From Streptomyces sp. NBC_01549 (GTDB lineage: Bacteria; Actinomycetota; Actinomycetes; Streptomycetales; Streptomycetaceae), in NCBI RefSeq assembly GCF_026339955.1, contig NZ_JAPEPW010000001.1, positions 1,736,001 to 1,800,000 of the forward strand: 64,000 bases of DNA, given 5' to 3'. Positions 52,058-60,454 of this stretch are shown here, piece after piece. The position numbers and the translations under genes are program-made. The notes below the pieces were generated by a model. The model was not told the DNA's origin. It saw only the letters and a program-made list of their open reading frames with translations, and did no database searches. The first letter of the stretch is position 1. The number at the start of each line of letters is the position of its first letter.

Positions 52058-53866
52058 CTAGCCGACCATGGACGAGGCGTACGGGGACAAGGCCGGAGCG
52101 AGTTGGACTCCGAGGGCCAGGCCGAGGGCGACGAGCGCGTCGGGGAGGCCGCGTCCGACGCGGGCCGCCTCCATCGTGCCGGGGGCAGCCAACGGGCGGC
52201 AGCTGCCGGCGATGATGTCGAACAGGCGCTGCACCCGGCCGGGTCCGCGGGGCAGCAGTTGACCGTGGAAGTCCTCGTGGTGGGCGAGAACGAGGGCGGC
52301 AAGACCGGCGACGTGAGCCGACGCCGTGCCGGTGCCGTCGACAGCCGTGTATCCGCCGAGCGGCGAGCACGACAGGACTGCCACGCCGGGGGCAGCCGCG
52401 TCGACGCCGGGGCCGTAGCAGCTGAACGGCGCGGCGAACAGCCCTTCCGGTGTCAGCTGGGGGCCCGAATGGGTGGCTTGGGATGTGTCCGGCGGGTAGG
52501 TCCCGAAGACTCCCAGGGCGCCCACGGTGAACACGGTGGGCAGCGAGCCCGGGAAGGCGACCGGTCCGGCCGTGTCGCCCGCCGGGGCGACACAGGCGAT
52601 ACCCGCCGCGTTGGCATCGGCGAGTTTGCGTGAGACCAGGGCCGACGAGTACGGGGTCGCCACCGCGATATGGGCGATGTCGACCTCGTGTTCGATGCAG
52701 TAGTCCAGAGCGGCGATCATGTCGCTGAAGCAGCCGTCGGGCACGACCTGACAGACATCGATCTCCGCGTCGACCGCGATGCCGATGACACCCATGCCGG
52801 TGTCCGCCCCGGCGATGACGCCCGCCGCGTGCGTACCGGTGCCCACCGGGTCGTGGGCCCAGCCCTCTTCCGTGCCGCGTACGAGATCGGCCCCGGAGCG
52901 CACGCGTTGTTTGAGATCGGGGTGTTCGGCGGCGACACCCGAACCGATGACCGCGATCTTGACCCCGAAGGCACGGAACGTGGGAGGCAGCCGGTCCAGC
53001 CGCATGGCCTGCTGGCCCCAGCCGTACTGCTGTCTCTCTTCCAGCCCCGGGTAGACCTTGGCCAGCGGGGTCAGGGTGACCAGGTTCTCCCGGGTCACCG
53101 ACAGGTCCGGGCGATGGATCCAGCGGTCCGCGTATCCACCCGCGGGCCGGACGTACAGGGACTGAATGGACTGGGGGGTCTCCGTGGCCAGCATGACGGT
53201 GACCGTCCCGTCGGCCCCGGTGAGGCCCTGGCCCGGCCATGACGCCCCGATCAGGAACACCCCCGCGCCGGCCAGCGGTTCGCCGTCCGGACCGCTGACG
53301 CGCAGCGAGATCGCCACCGGTTCTTCCAGCGCCGCGACCAGCCCTGGATCACGCAGCGGCAGGATCCCCGCGGTCGGCACGGCGGCGGGTCCGATTCCGG
53401 ACAGCGGCAGGTCCGGCTCGATGTGCACGTGCAGCGACCGCATCGCCGGCACTTGGGCCTCGGCCGCCTCGATGACCGCGATCTCCGGACAGGAGGGAGG
53501 CAGTCCGCCCGATTGGGCCTTCTCCGACGGCCGGAGCCTGCGGATCACCTTGACCTCGGGCATCCGGTCCAGTTGGTCACACACCGCGTCCATGCTGAGT
53601 TCGGGCACTCCCGGCGGGAGCAGATGCTGCGGCAGCGGTGTCACCATGTACCGCTCCCGGCGCGGCTGTACCGGGAGCGGTGACTGCGCGCCCTTCTTGC
53701 TCGGCCCCGTTTGCCCAGCCTCGGATCCGGGACCGCCCACGCCCGCACCCTCGGCCCCGCTCTCGCTGCTGTTTCCGGGCCTTTCCTTGACCATCACGTC
53801 CACCTTCACCACGTCTACGTCGTCGTTGTGCTCCTGATCCGGCGGCGGGGCGGCTCGCGCGTCCAC
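52058..53866 (-). CDS. subtilase-fold protein lacking all three catalytic residues (pseudoprotease)
   Basis: About 600 residues with no signal peptide. Order: an acidic, Gly/Ser/Pro-rich N-terminus, an alpha/beta region (~85-160), a carboxypeptidase-regulatory-like beta domain (VSGPDGEPLAGAGVFLIG) and an S8 subtilase fold in the C-terminal half. The family motifs are there but inactivated: IAVIGSGVAAEHPDL has Gly for Asp (52943-52945), VGTGTHAAGVIAG has Thr for His (52838-52840), and DGTGTASAHVAG has Gly for Ser (52328-52330). The oxyanion Asn is also changed (APAGDTAG). The fold is otherwise intact with good codon bias, so it is a maintained pseudoenzyme, perhaps a peptide-binding module. 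The start is uncertain: GTG at 53866 is used here, a GTG at 53917 lies inside a hairpin, and ATG at 53794 is possible. Confidence 0.8.
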   Translation of the reverse strand: MDARAAPPPDQEHNDDVDVVKVDVMVKERPGNSSESGAEGAGVGGPGSEAGQTGPSKKGAQSPLPVQPRRERYMVTPLPQHLLPPGVPELSMDAVCDQLDRMPEVKVIRRLRPSEKAQSGGLPPSCPEIAVIEAAEAQVPAMRSLHVHIEPDLPLSGIGPAAVPTAGILPLRDPGLVAALEEPVAISLRVSGPDGEPLAGAGVFLIGASWPGQGLTGADGTVTVMLATETPQSIQSLYVRPAGGYADRWIHRPDLSVTRENLVTLTPLAKVYPGLEERQQYGWGQQAMRLDRLPPTFRAFGVKIAVIGSGVAAEHPDLKQRVRSGADLVRGTEEGWAHDPVGTGTHAAGVIAGADTGMGVIGIAVDAEIDVCQVVPDGCFSDMIAALDYCIEHEVDIAHIAVATPYSSALVSRKLADANAAGIACVAPAGDTAGPVAFPGSLPTVFTVGALGVFGTYPPDTSQATHSGPQLTPEGLFAAPFSCYGPGVDAAAPGVAVLSCSPLGGYTAVDGTGTASAHVAGLAALVLAHHEDFHGQLLPRGPGRVQRLFDIIAGSCRPLAAPGTMEAARVGRGLPDALVALGLALGVQLAPALSPYASSMVG

Positions 53867-53883
53867 GATCTCGCGTTTCCACG

Positions 53884-53927
53884 GTGATGCGGTGTGCCCG
53901 GAGACTGCTCCGGGCACACCGCATCAC
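53884..53927. terminator. perfect 20-bp hairpin between the Q-rich and subtilase-like genes
   Basis: Arms 53884-53903 and 53908-53927 are exact complements with a 4-nt loop. It begins 13 bp after the Q-rich gene's stop (minus strand) and sits just upstream of the subtilase-like gene, so it should terminate or attenuate between them. Confidence 0.85.
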
Positions 53928-53939
53928 GCCGCCCTATGG

Positions 53940-54437
53940 TCAGCCGATACCGTACGGCTGGCCCATCTGGCCCGTCTGGCCGAAGCCGAAGCCAGGCTGC
54001 TGGTACTGCTGGAACGGCTGGCCGAACGACTGCTGGCCGAACCCACCACCCCACTGCTGGCCCTGCTGGCCCTGCTGGCCCTGCTGGCTCTGGTGGCCCT
54101 GCTGACCCTGCTGGCTCTGCTGGAGCAGCGCCACGATCGCGGTCGGCAGCGCCTGCTGAACGGACTGTTCCACAGCCTGCTGAATGCCCGTGTGCAGCGA
54201 GCGGTGCAGCGCGAGAGCCAGGTACGGGTGCGCCTGCTGGGCCAGGCCCTGCTGCTGGAGCTGCTGCTGGATCTGCTGGATCTGCTGGAACGTCTGCTGC
54301 AGTCGCTGCGCGACCTGCTGGCTCGTCTGCTGACACGCCTGCTGGATCGCCTGCTGGACCACCTGGGCGATCTGCTGCGAGCCGCCCATCTGCTGGCCGA
54401 ACTGCTGGAGGGGTTGAGTACCGGTCATCACCGACAT
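53940..54437 (-). CDS. glutamine-rich low-complexity protein
   Basis: A 165-residue protein with about 61 glutamines (37%). Residues ~1-65 have regular QQ pairs with hydrophobic residues (AQVVQQAIQQACQQ), suggesting an amphipathic helix or coiled coil. A short ordinary segment (HPYLALALHRSL, ~72-83) is followed by helices and then a disordered Gln/Gly/Phe/Tyr tail (QQSFGQPFQQYQQPGFGFG) of prion-like composition. There is no signal peptide. ATG at 54437 has GGAG five bases upstream; the frame is open much further, but that is noise. The function is unknown. The hairpin after it separates it from the pseudoprotease gene. Confidence 0.75.
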   Translation of the reverse strand: MSVMTGTQPLQQFGQQMGGSQQIAQVVQQAIQQACQQTSQQVAQRLQQTFQQIQQIQQQLQQQGLAQQAHPYLALALHRSLHTGIQQAVEQSVQQALPTAIVALLQQSQQGQQGHQSQQGQQGQQGQQWGGGFGQQSFGQPFQQYQQPGFGFGQTGQMGQPYGIG

Positions 54438-54574
54438 GAATGCTCCATTCGATGGCACCACGGGGGAAGCCGACATAAGGATTTTATGCCGCCTTGTCGG
54501 ACTATCCGACGACCTGAAGCTAAGGCGAGCGCGCCCCCACCGCAATCCGACGACCGCACTCGGGGAAGCATCCG

Positions 54575-55969
54575 TCAGCGTGGGATGCCCGCATCGTCGA
54601 GGTGTCGGTGCATGACTTCCGTAGGAAGGCTCGGGTTGCTGAGGGCGTGGGAGGAGGTCTCCGGGTTCCCGCAGCTTCGGAGGATGAGGTCGACGGGCAG
54701 CGCGGGGTGCGCGGCCGCCATGGCACGGACACGATCGTCGGGGTCGGCAAGCAAGCGGACCACGGTTTCGACGGGCGCCTGGGCGTCGAGCCCCACCAGC
54801 CACCGTTTCTCTGGATCCGGGTCGTCGGCGAAGCGTTGTCCGCTGCCCGCGCCCGGGAAGTTCGGGTGGCGCAGCAGATCGCCCTTGGTGATGACCTCGC
54901 AGTCCAGATACGTCTGCAGCACCACCTCGCCGTCGACGGTCGGTTGGTTCTCGCACAGCAGGAGCCGTACGGGGTAGTCGTCGTCCTTCGCGAGCAGGTC
55001 GACGGCGTCGGAAGGCAGGTGCCGGCTGCACGCGGCGCTGCGTCGTAGCAGGGTGTTGGCCGACTTGGCGCATTGGCGCAAGACGTCGGGATCGGCGCAG
55101 AGGCGAACCCATTCGACGGGGTAGAGCCGGTCGGACGGGCTGATGGTGACGCGAATGGCGCTACGTTCGGACTCCGTCAGCTCGGGTCGTACCGATACCG
55201 CCAGCCGGACACTGTGCGCGTCGTCGTTCGCCAACGTCCGGACCATGCCGATGGGAACGTTGAGGTTGGCCGCCAGTTCCCGCCGGTCCTCCTCTTCGGT
55301 GCTTGCCGCGAGCCGTTCGGCGGTCGCCGTGCTCATGGCGCCGTACCGGATCACGTCCTGCCTGGCGAAGCGACCGATTCCCGCGTCGAGAAGAAGGTCC
55401 GTGCAGTCCGCGTCATCGCGGCAGGCCTCCATCATGGCCGCCTGACGTACTTCGTCATCGGCGTCGCACAGCAGGCGACTTCGGGTGTCCTCGGAAAGTG
55501 AACTCCACTGGCGGCAGGCTGCCTGCCGAAGGTCCGCGTCCTGGTGGTCGGCGAGCCCCGCGACCAGGCTCGCAGCCGCGTGGCGGCAGAAGGCCGCGCT
55601 CCGGCGGACCAGTTGTCGCGGATCGGCAAGCAGTCGCTGCTGAGTGGACAGGGGCAGTGGCCGCGCGGGGATGCGGAACCATTCGGGTCCGATGGCCAGA
55701 GAACGGCGGACACGTGGATCGGGATCGGCTATGAGCCGGGCGCGTTGTTCCGGCGTCGCCGCGGGGTTCCCGGCGAACACCGTCCGCAGCCTGTGGTCGG
55801 GATGCCTGACGATGGCGTCGACCACCTCGTCCGGCAGAGCGCGCCAGGCGATCGTGTCCCAGGCCGCGATGGCTTCCTGGTACAGCAGCCTGGTCAGTAC
55901 CTCGGCCGGCGCCGCGGGATTTCGCGCGATCGCGGCAAGGGTCTCCCGGTGGCCGCGGTCTCCGTACAT
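54575..55969 (-). CDS. HEAT/LRV-like repeat protein
   Basis: A 464-residue soluble protein built of roughly fifteen short helical repeats of 22-35 residues, with patterns such as [38 protein letters not shown] and [17 protein letters not shown]. Repeats of the form (A/N)P-x-x-P-x-x-x-x-x-L-x-x-D-x-x-x-x-V-R are typical of leucine-rich-variant or HEAT-like scaffolds. There is no enzymatic motif. It is upstream of, and in the same direction as, the Q-rich and pseudoprotease genes (137-bp gap), so it may be part of one functional group. The start ATG at 55969 is followed at once by repeat-like sequence. Confidence 0.8.
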   Translation of the reverse strand: MYGDRGHRETLAAIARNPAAPAEVLTRLLYQEAIAAWDTIAWRALPDEVVDAIVRHPDHRLRTVFAGNPAATPEQRARLIADPDPRVRRSLAIGPEWFRIPARPLPLSTQQRLLADPRQLVRRSAAFCRHAAASLVAGLADHQDADLRQAACRQWSSLSEDTRSRLLCDADDEVRQAAMMEACRDDADCTDLLLDAGIGRFARQDVIRYGAMSTATAERLAASTEEEDRRELAANLNVPIGMVRTLANDDAHSVRLAVSVRPELTESERSAIRVTISPSDRLYPVEWVRLCADPDVLRQCAKSANTLLRRSAACSRHLPSDAVDLLAKDDDYPVRLLLCENQPTVDGEVVLQTYLDCEVITKGDLLRHPNFPGAGSGQRFADDPDPEKRWLVGLDAQAPVETVVRLLADPDDRVRAMAAAHPALPVDLILRSCGNPETSSHALSNPSLPTEVMHRHLDDAGIPR

Positions 55970-56152
55970 GGCGCCCCTCCCTGTCCGCCAACGAGCCTCG
56001 CGGGCCTGCGGATTGTGTGCATGTCGCGCGTACGAGGTCGACGTCGGCGATCACGCTTGCGAGGCGGTCCTGGCGGACGGGGAGGGGCGGGGCGGGGTTC
56101 CTCGAGATCGCCCCAAGGGCCCCTGCCGTTCCTGCCGTTGCTCGTTACCGCA

Positions 56153-56701
56153 TCACTTGGCGGGCTTGTAGAAGGCGTAGGTGGCGGAGTAGCGGACGCT
56201 GACCTGGTCGGTTCCAGTGCAGGCGGTGGTGGGGGCGACGCCGCCGTGGGTGTTGAGGCGCTGGATGTAGGAGACGTCGGCGAAGACCCCGGTGCCGCGC
56301 GTGGCGGTGGACTTCAGGAGGAGCTCGGGGATGGCGCCGGTCTTGGGGGAGTTGGCGACGGCGGCCCCGTTGACGGCGCTGCCGTCCACCGTGGACACCC
56401 AGACGGGGCCGCGGGAGTGGAGGGCGACGGGGCGGTGGGAGCGGTCGTTCTTGGCCCAGAGGGTGGCGGCGGGCTCCAGGAGCGTCCAGGCGCCGTTGGC
56501 GCCGCAGGTGTAGGTCTGGACGCCCGCGGCGGAGAAGACGCCGGTGAGCCGGTTGCCGTCGGGGACCTTCAGCGCGGCGGGAGCGTCGACGCGGGCGGGC
56601 TGCGAGGCCGCGGCCTGGCCGGACGTCGCGCCGAAGAGGGTGGCGGCGGTCACGGCGGCAAGCGCCGTGGTGGTCAGGACGGGACGCTTGGCGAGCTTCA
56701 T
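56153..56701 (-). CDS. secreted DUF3455 protein
   Basis: A 182-residue exported protein. It has a signal peptide (KLAKRPVLTTTALAAVTAATLFGATSGQAAA, cleaved near residue 32), then a beta-rich domain with VFSAAGVQTYTCGANGAWTLLEPAATL and a second cysteine (TTACTGTDQVSVRYSATYAFYKP), fitting DUF3455. ATG at 56701 is chosen for the GGAG upstream and the immediate signal peptide; a start 26 codons earlier is out of place. It is monocistronic and its function is unknown. Confidence 0.88.
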   Translation of the reverse strand: MKLAKRPVLTTTALAAVTAATLFGATSGQAAASQPARVDAPAALKVPDGNRLTGVFSAAGVQTYTCGANGAWTLLEPAATLWAKNDRSHRPVALHSRGPVWVSTVDGSAVNGAAVANSPKTGAIPELLLKSTATRGTGVFADVSYIQRLNTHGGVAPTTACTGTDQVSVRYSATYAFYKPAK

Positions 56702-56925
56702 CGGGTGTGTCTCCAGAACGTTCGGCAGCCGGGGCGTCCTTGTCGAGATCACCCACGCCCCATGGGTAGGGAGTATCACCGGATGAGTTTCGGCTTGGCG
56801 AGGGACTATGGGGCACGCCCACGGTCATGCCGCCGAGGACTCGGGGACGTCCGCCGTGCCCTGGGAGCGGCCCCTGAACGTGGGGGGACTCTGAGGATTC
56901 GTCAGCGCGTGGTGTCGGTTCGGCG

Positions 56926-58140
56926 TCAGTTCTGGTCGACGAGCAGGTGGATGGGGCCTCGTAGGACCGGGCTGGGCCGGTACGGGGGTGGGTCGGTGAC
57001 CAGGCTGAGGCCGTCCAGGCGGCGTACCAGTTCGGTCAGGGCGATCTGGGTTTCCAGCCGAGCCATGGGGCCGCCGAAGCACAGATGGATGCCGCTGCCG
57101 AAGCCGAGGTGCTGGTTGTCCTGGCGATCGGGGTCGAAGCGGTCGGGATCGTGGAAGCGGTCCGGATCGCGGCTGCCCGAGGCGAGCATGAGCATGATCT
57201 GCGAGCCCTTGGGGATGACGGTGTCGCCGACGGAGATGTCGCTGTACGCCGCCCGCCACGGAATGATGTGCACGGGGGGCTCGTAGCGCAGCAGTTCCTC
57301 GACCAGTGGTACGACCAGGTCCGGTTCGGCGCGCAGGCGTTGCAGCACCTCGGGGTGGCGCAGCAGCGTCAGCATGCCGTTGGTGATGAGGTTGACGGTG
57401 GTCTCGTGGCCGGCGATGAGCAGCAGGTTGGCGGTGCTGACGATTTCGGCGTCGGTCATCCGCCCTTCGGGCCCGTCGTCGTTGGCCAGCCGGGTCAGGA
57501 GGTCGTCGCCCGGCCGGCCGTGGCGTTGTTCCAGCAGCCCGCCGAGGTACTGGCGCAGGTCTTTGGTGGCCTGCACGCCGTTGTCCAGTTTCTCCTGCGG
57601 GTCGGTCCTGGGGTTGTAGTCGATCGAGTCGATGATGGCGTTCACCCACACGTGGAACCGTGGTTCGTCCTCGCGCGGCACGCCGAGCAGGTGGCAGATC
57701 ACGGTGACGGGGAACGGGTAGGCGAAGTCGTCGACGATGTCGATCCGCTGCTTGCCCTCGAAGTCGTCGATCAGGCCGCTGACGATGGCCCTCAGGTCGG
57801 GTTCCATGCCGCTGACCAGCCGCGGGGTGTGCGGGGGGCCGAAGTGACGCATCGCCAGGCGGCGCAGACGGTCGTGCTCGGGCGGGTCGACGTTGATGAA
57901 CGACGGCGTGGTCCGTGCCTCCGCCGCGGCCATCGGATGCGCCAGGTTGCGGACGTCGGAGCTCAGGTGGGGGTTGTGCAGGATGTCGGCGAGCTCGCGG
58001 TAGGTGCTGATGACGTAGCTGCCGTCCTCCTGCAGGGCCACCGGCGTCCTGCGCAGCTCGGCGTAGAGCGGGTACGGGTCGGCCCGGGCGGAGTAGTCGA
58101 GGATCCGAGGCAGGATGTCGGGCGTCTGGATCGTGGTCAT
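56926..58140 (-). CDS. cytochrome P450
   Basis: A 404-residue soluble bacterial P450. The I-helix reads LLLIAGHETTVNLI (~240-253), the K-helix ELLRYEPP with its ExxR-type residues (~285) and the heme loop FGSGIHLCFGGPMARLE with the axial Cys (~349-365). It resembles CYP105/CYP107-type actinobacterial enzymes; the substrate is unknown. It is encoded after a ferredoxin reductase and a ferredoxin gene on the same strand, giving a self-contained three-component monooxygenase. An AGGAGGG ribosome site precedes the ATG. A 25-bp direct repeat lies just upstream. Confidence 0.95.
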   Translation of the reverse strand: MTTIQTPDILPRILDYSARADPYPLYAELRRTPVALQEDGSYVISTYRELADILHNPHLSSDVRNLAHPMAAAEARTTPSFINVDPPEHDRLRRLAMRHFGPPHTPRLVSGMEPDLRAIVSGLIDDFEGKQRIDIVDDFAYPFPVTVICHLLGVPREDEPRFHVWVNAIIDSIDYNPRTDPQEKLDNGVQATKDLRQYLGGLLEQRHGRPGDDLLTRLANDDGPEGRMTDAEIVSTANLLLIAGHETTVNLITNGMLTLLRHPEVLQRLRAEPDLVVPLVEELLRYEPPVHIIPWRAAYSDISVGDTVIPKGSQIMLMLASGSRDPDRFHDPDRFDPDRQDNQHLGFGSGIHLCFGGPMARLETQIALTELVRRLDGLSLVTDPPPYRPSPVLRGPIHLLVDQN

Positions 58141-58164
58141 GTCGCTTTCCCTCCTGTTCCCTCC

Positions 58165-58216
58165 TACCGGTGGTGCTGCCGCAAGGCGGCTTACCGGTGG
58201 TGCTGCCGCAAGGCGG
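58165..58216. repeat. 25-bp direct repeat at the reductase/P450 junction
   Basis: Two exact copies of a unit starting taccggtggtgctgcc (58165-58189 and 58192-58216) lie with a 27-bp period. The second spans the reductase stop codon and the first lies in the gap before the P450 gene. It is a local duplication of the gene's 3' end. Confidence 0.85.
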
Positions 58217-59585
58217 TGACGCGCCGCTCTCCCGGGTCATGGCCGGTGACGACCACCGTGGCGCCCTGGGCGAGCAGAGTGGGGCCGGGGAAGTCGACGG
58301 GCACCGGTTTCGCGTCGAGGGGCTGGTCGGGCGTGGGGCAGGGAGGCGGGAAGGGCGCCGCCGTCTCGATCAGCCGCCGGTAGTGGTCCAGCCACTTCGC
58401 ATTGTTGAAGCTGACGGCGGCGGTGACGCGGCCCTGGTAGCCGTATGCGGCGACGAAGCGGTGGTCGGCCACGGATCCCTGGGTGACGACGACCTCGTCG
58501 GCGTAGGTCGGTACACCGACGGACTTGATGTTGACGCCGAACTGGATCGACCAGAACGTCGGGATGGACAGGTGCGGCCAGCGGTCCGCCTGGGCGCTGA
58601 GCATGTTGTGCGCCGCGATCTCGGCCTGCTCCACGGCGTTGGCCCAGTGCTCCAGCGAGATGAACCGGTACTCGTAGATCGGGTTCGGGCTGCGTGCCAC
58701 GTCTCCGGCGACGAAGATGTCGTCGGTGACCAGGCCGTTGAGGTCGAAGGCGCGGCAGCCCGCGTCGCAGGCGACTCCCCATACGCCGACCGCCAGTCCC
58801 GAGTCGCGCAGCCACTCGGTGTTGCGGATGCCCCCGAGCGCCACCACCACCACGTCGGCGTCGACGGAACTGCCGTCGGAGAAGTGGGCGCGGCGAACCC
58901 GCCCCTGCGCGTCGCCCTCCAGCTGGGTGACCTTGACACCGCAGCGCAGGTCGACGCCATGGGAGCGCTGCATGTCCGCCGCGATCTCGCCGATCATGGC
59001 GCCGAGTCCCCCGACCAGTGGGTACGGCGCGAGTTCGGCGACGGTCACCGGGATGTCGCGCTCGCGGCAGATGGAGGCGATCTCGGAGCCGGTGAAGCCC
59101 GCGCCGATGATCAGTACGCGGGAGGGCCCGGCGGCGACCGCCCGCTGCAGACCGGCGGCGTCCTCGCGCGTGCGGACCACGAAGACGCCGTCCAGCGCCG
59201 CCTCGGCCTCGACGGGCCAGGGCCGGGCCCGTACCCCGGTGGAGATCAGCATGCGGTCGAAGGAAATCGTCCGGCCGTCGGCGAGCCGCACATGGTTGTT
59301 CACCAGGTCCAGTCCGTCGGCAGGGACGCCCAGGAGCCACTCCGCGTCGATGTCACGGCGCCGTGGCAGTGTGGTGCCGTCGGCCGGCACCCATCCGGTC
59401 AGTACCTGCTTGGACAGCGGTGGGCGGTCGTAGGGCTCTCCCAACTCGTCACCGATCATGGTCAGCGTCCCGGTGAACCCCTCGGCGCGCAGGGCCTCCG
59501 CGGCGCGCAGTCCCGCCAGTGACGCCCCTACGATCACGACACGGCCGTCACGCTTGAACCCCTGAAGGGTGTCGGCGGTGCTCAT
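58191..59585 (-). CDS. FAD-dependent ferredoxin reductase
   Basis: A 464-residue NAD(P)H:ferredoxin reductase of the putidaredoxin-reductase type. It has the FAD-binding VVIVGASLAGLRAAEAL (~16-32), EPYDRPPLSKQ (~50), the NAD-binding VLIIGAGFTGSEIASICRE (~157) and the late FAD contact TDDIFVAGDVARSPNP (~290). It passes electrons to the 3Fe-4S ferredoxin encoded just before it (overlap of four bases, 59582-59585), which then serves the P450. The C-terminal ~65 residues are specific to the oxidoreductase family's C-domain. Confidence 0.94.
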   Translation of the reverse strand: MSTADTLQGFKRDGRVVIVGASLAGLRAAEALRAEGFTGTLTMIGDELGEPYDRPPLSKQVLTGWVPADGTTLPRRRDIDAEWLLGVPADGLDLVNNHVRLADGRTISFDRMLISTGVRARPWPVEAEAALDGVFVVRTREDAAGLQRAVAAGPSRVLIIGAGFTGSEIASICRERDIPVTVAELAPYPLVGGLGAMIGEIAADMQRSHGVDLRCGVKVTQLEGDAQGRVRRAHFSDGSSVDADVVVVALGGIRNTEWLRDSGLAVGVWGVACDAGCRAFDLNGLVTDDIFVAGDVARSPNPIYEYRFISLEHWANAVEQAEIAAHNMLSAQADRWPHLSIPTFWSIQFGVNIKSVGVPTYADEVVVTQGSVADHRFVAAYGYQGRVTAAVSFNNAKWLDHYRRLIETAAPFPPPCPTPDQPLDAKPVPVDFPGPTLLAQGATVVVTGHDPGERRVTALRQHHR

Positions 59586-59809
59586 GACGGGGACGCCCCC
59601 ACCGGCGTCTCCCGGCCTTCCAGCTGGTCGACCAGAATGGCCTGGAGCGGGCAGGCCGCCGCGGCGCGCAGCACCTGTTCGCGCTGGGTGTCGTCGGGGT
59701 TGGAGTCATACATCAGCGCTTCTTCGCCGTGCATCCGGAACGCGTCCGGAGCCAGGAACGCGCACTGCGCGTACCCCTGACACCGGGAAAGATCAACGAC
59801 AACTCTCAT
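59582..59809 (-). CDS. [3Fe-4S]-type ferredoxin
   Basis: A 75-residue electron carrier. Cysteines in RCQGYAQC (~10-17) and AAACPLQAI (~53-61) fit the CxxxxxC...CP pattern of small P450-partner ferredoxins that bind a 3Fe-4S cluster. ATG at 59809 is preferred since GGAGG lies five bases upstream; the ATG four codons earlier contains that ribosome site. It is first in the ferredoxin-reductase-P450 operon and overlaps the reductase gene. Confidence 0.93.
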   Translation of the reverse strand: MRVVVDLSRCQGYAQCAFLAPDAFRMHGEEALMYDSNPDDTQREQVLRAAAACPLQAILVDQLEGRETPVGASPS

Positions 59810-60006
59810 CCCGACCTCCATTTCAGGGATCGCGAAGCCGCGGACCCTGCGGCAGCACGCTCGTCAAAGAGGTCCGCGGGAAGAATCGATCATCGCGAAT
59901 GAGGCCTCGGCGTCTGCAAAACCGCCCGGAGAACCTGACCTTGCCGTCAAAAGCGTATCCCCCGGGCACGTCGTCCGCACCCGGGAAAAGGGCCGTGCGG
60001 GGGCCG

Positions 60007-60298
60007 TCAGGGAGTGAGGATGGAGATGCCGTCGCCGAGCAGCTTCAGCCCCATGACGAAGAACAGGACCCCCCGGCTGACTGCTGGTGGAGGAGGACGA
60101 GGAGGAACCCCGCGGTCCGACGATCGCCAGCACCGCCGCGCCCAGGACGGAGAGTCCGAGAATCCAGCCGACGGTGAAGAGGATTCCGTTGAGGCGTCCC
60201 CGAGGTGTGGCGAGTACGAGGATCATCGCGATGATCGGGAGCGGGCTGACGGCGACGGCGGCCGCGAGACCCAGGACATCACCGAGAACTTGCCCCAT
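60007..60298 (-). pseudogene. GAP-family membrane protein gene, frameshifted and shortened
   Basis: Starting at ATG 60298 (GGAGG upstream), the frame encodes MGQVLGDVLGLAAAVAVSPLPIIAMILVLATPRGRLNGILF, the typical start of GAP-family (Sap/GAP) six-TM proteins. After a run of serines near 60085 the frame goes out of phase. The family-like tail GVLFFVMGLKLLGDGISILTP is found in another frame, ending at 60007-60009. The product would be about 95 residues instead of about 220, so a deletion plus frameshift has probably destroyed the gene. A sequencing error alone would not explain the missing middle. Confidence 0.6.
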
Positions 60299-60454
60299 GG
60301 CGGCCTCCGGTAGGGGAAGGGGATCGGAGCGATCGGACCGGGCGCGGCTCGGCAGGGTGAGCAGGAGTCGACCCGGCAGCGGCACACCTCCACAGTCATC
60401 GTCGACCGCGCATCGCCCGGCCGCACGATGTGGGCGCCCAAAGGGTCCCCGGCC

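Noticed and set aside
53892..54977. Leu-rich plus-strand frame of 361 codons antisense to the Q-rich gene
   Set aside because: Its leucine runs are just the complement of CAG glutamine codons; the minus frame has a ribosome site and a start.
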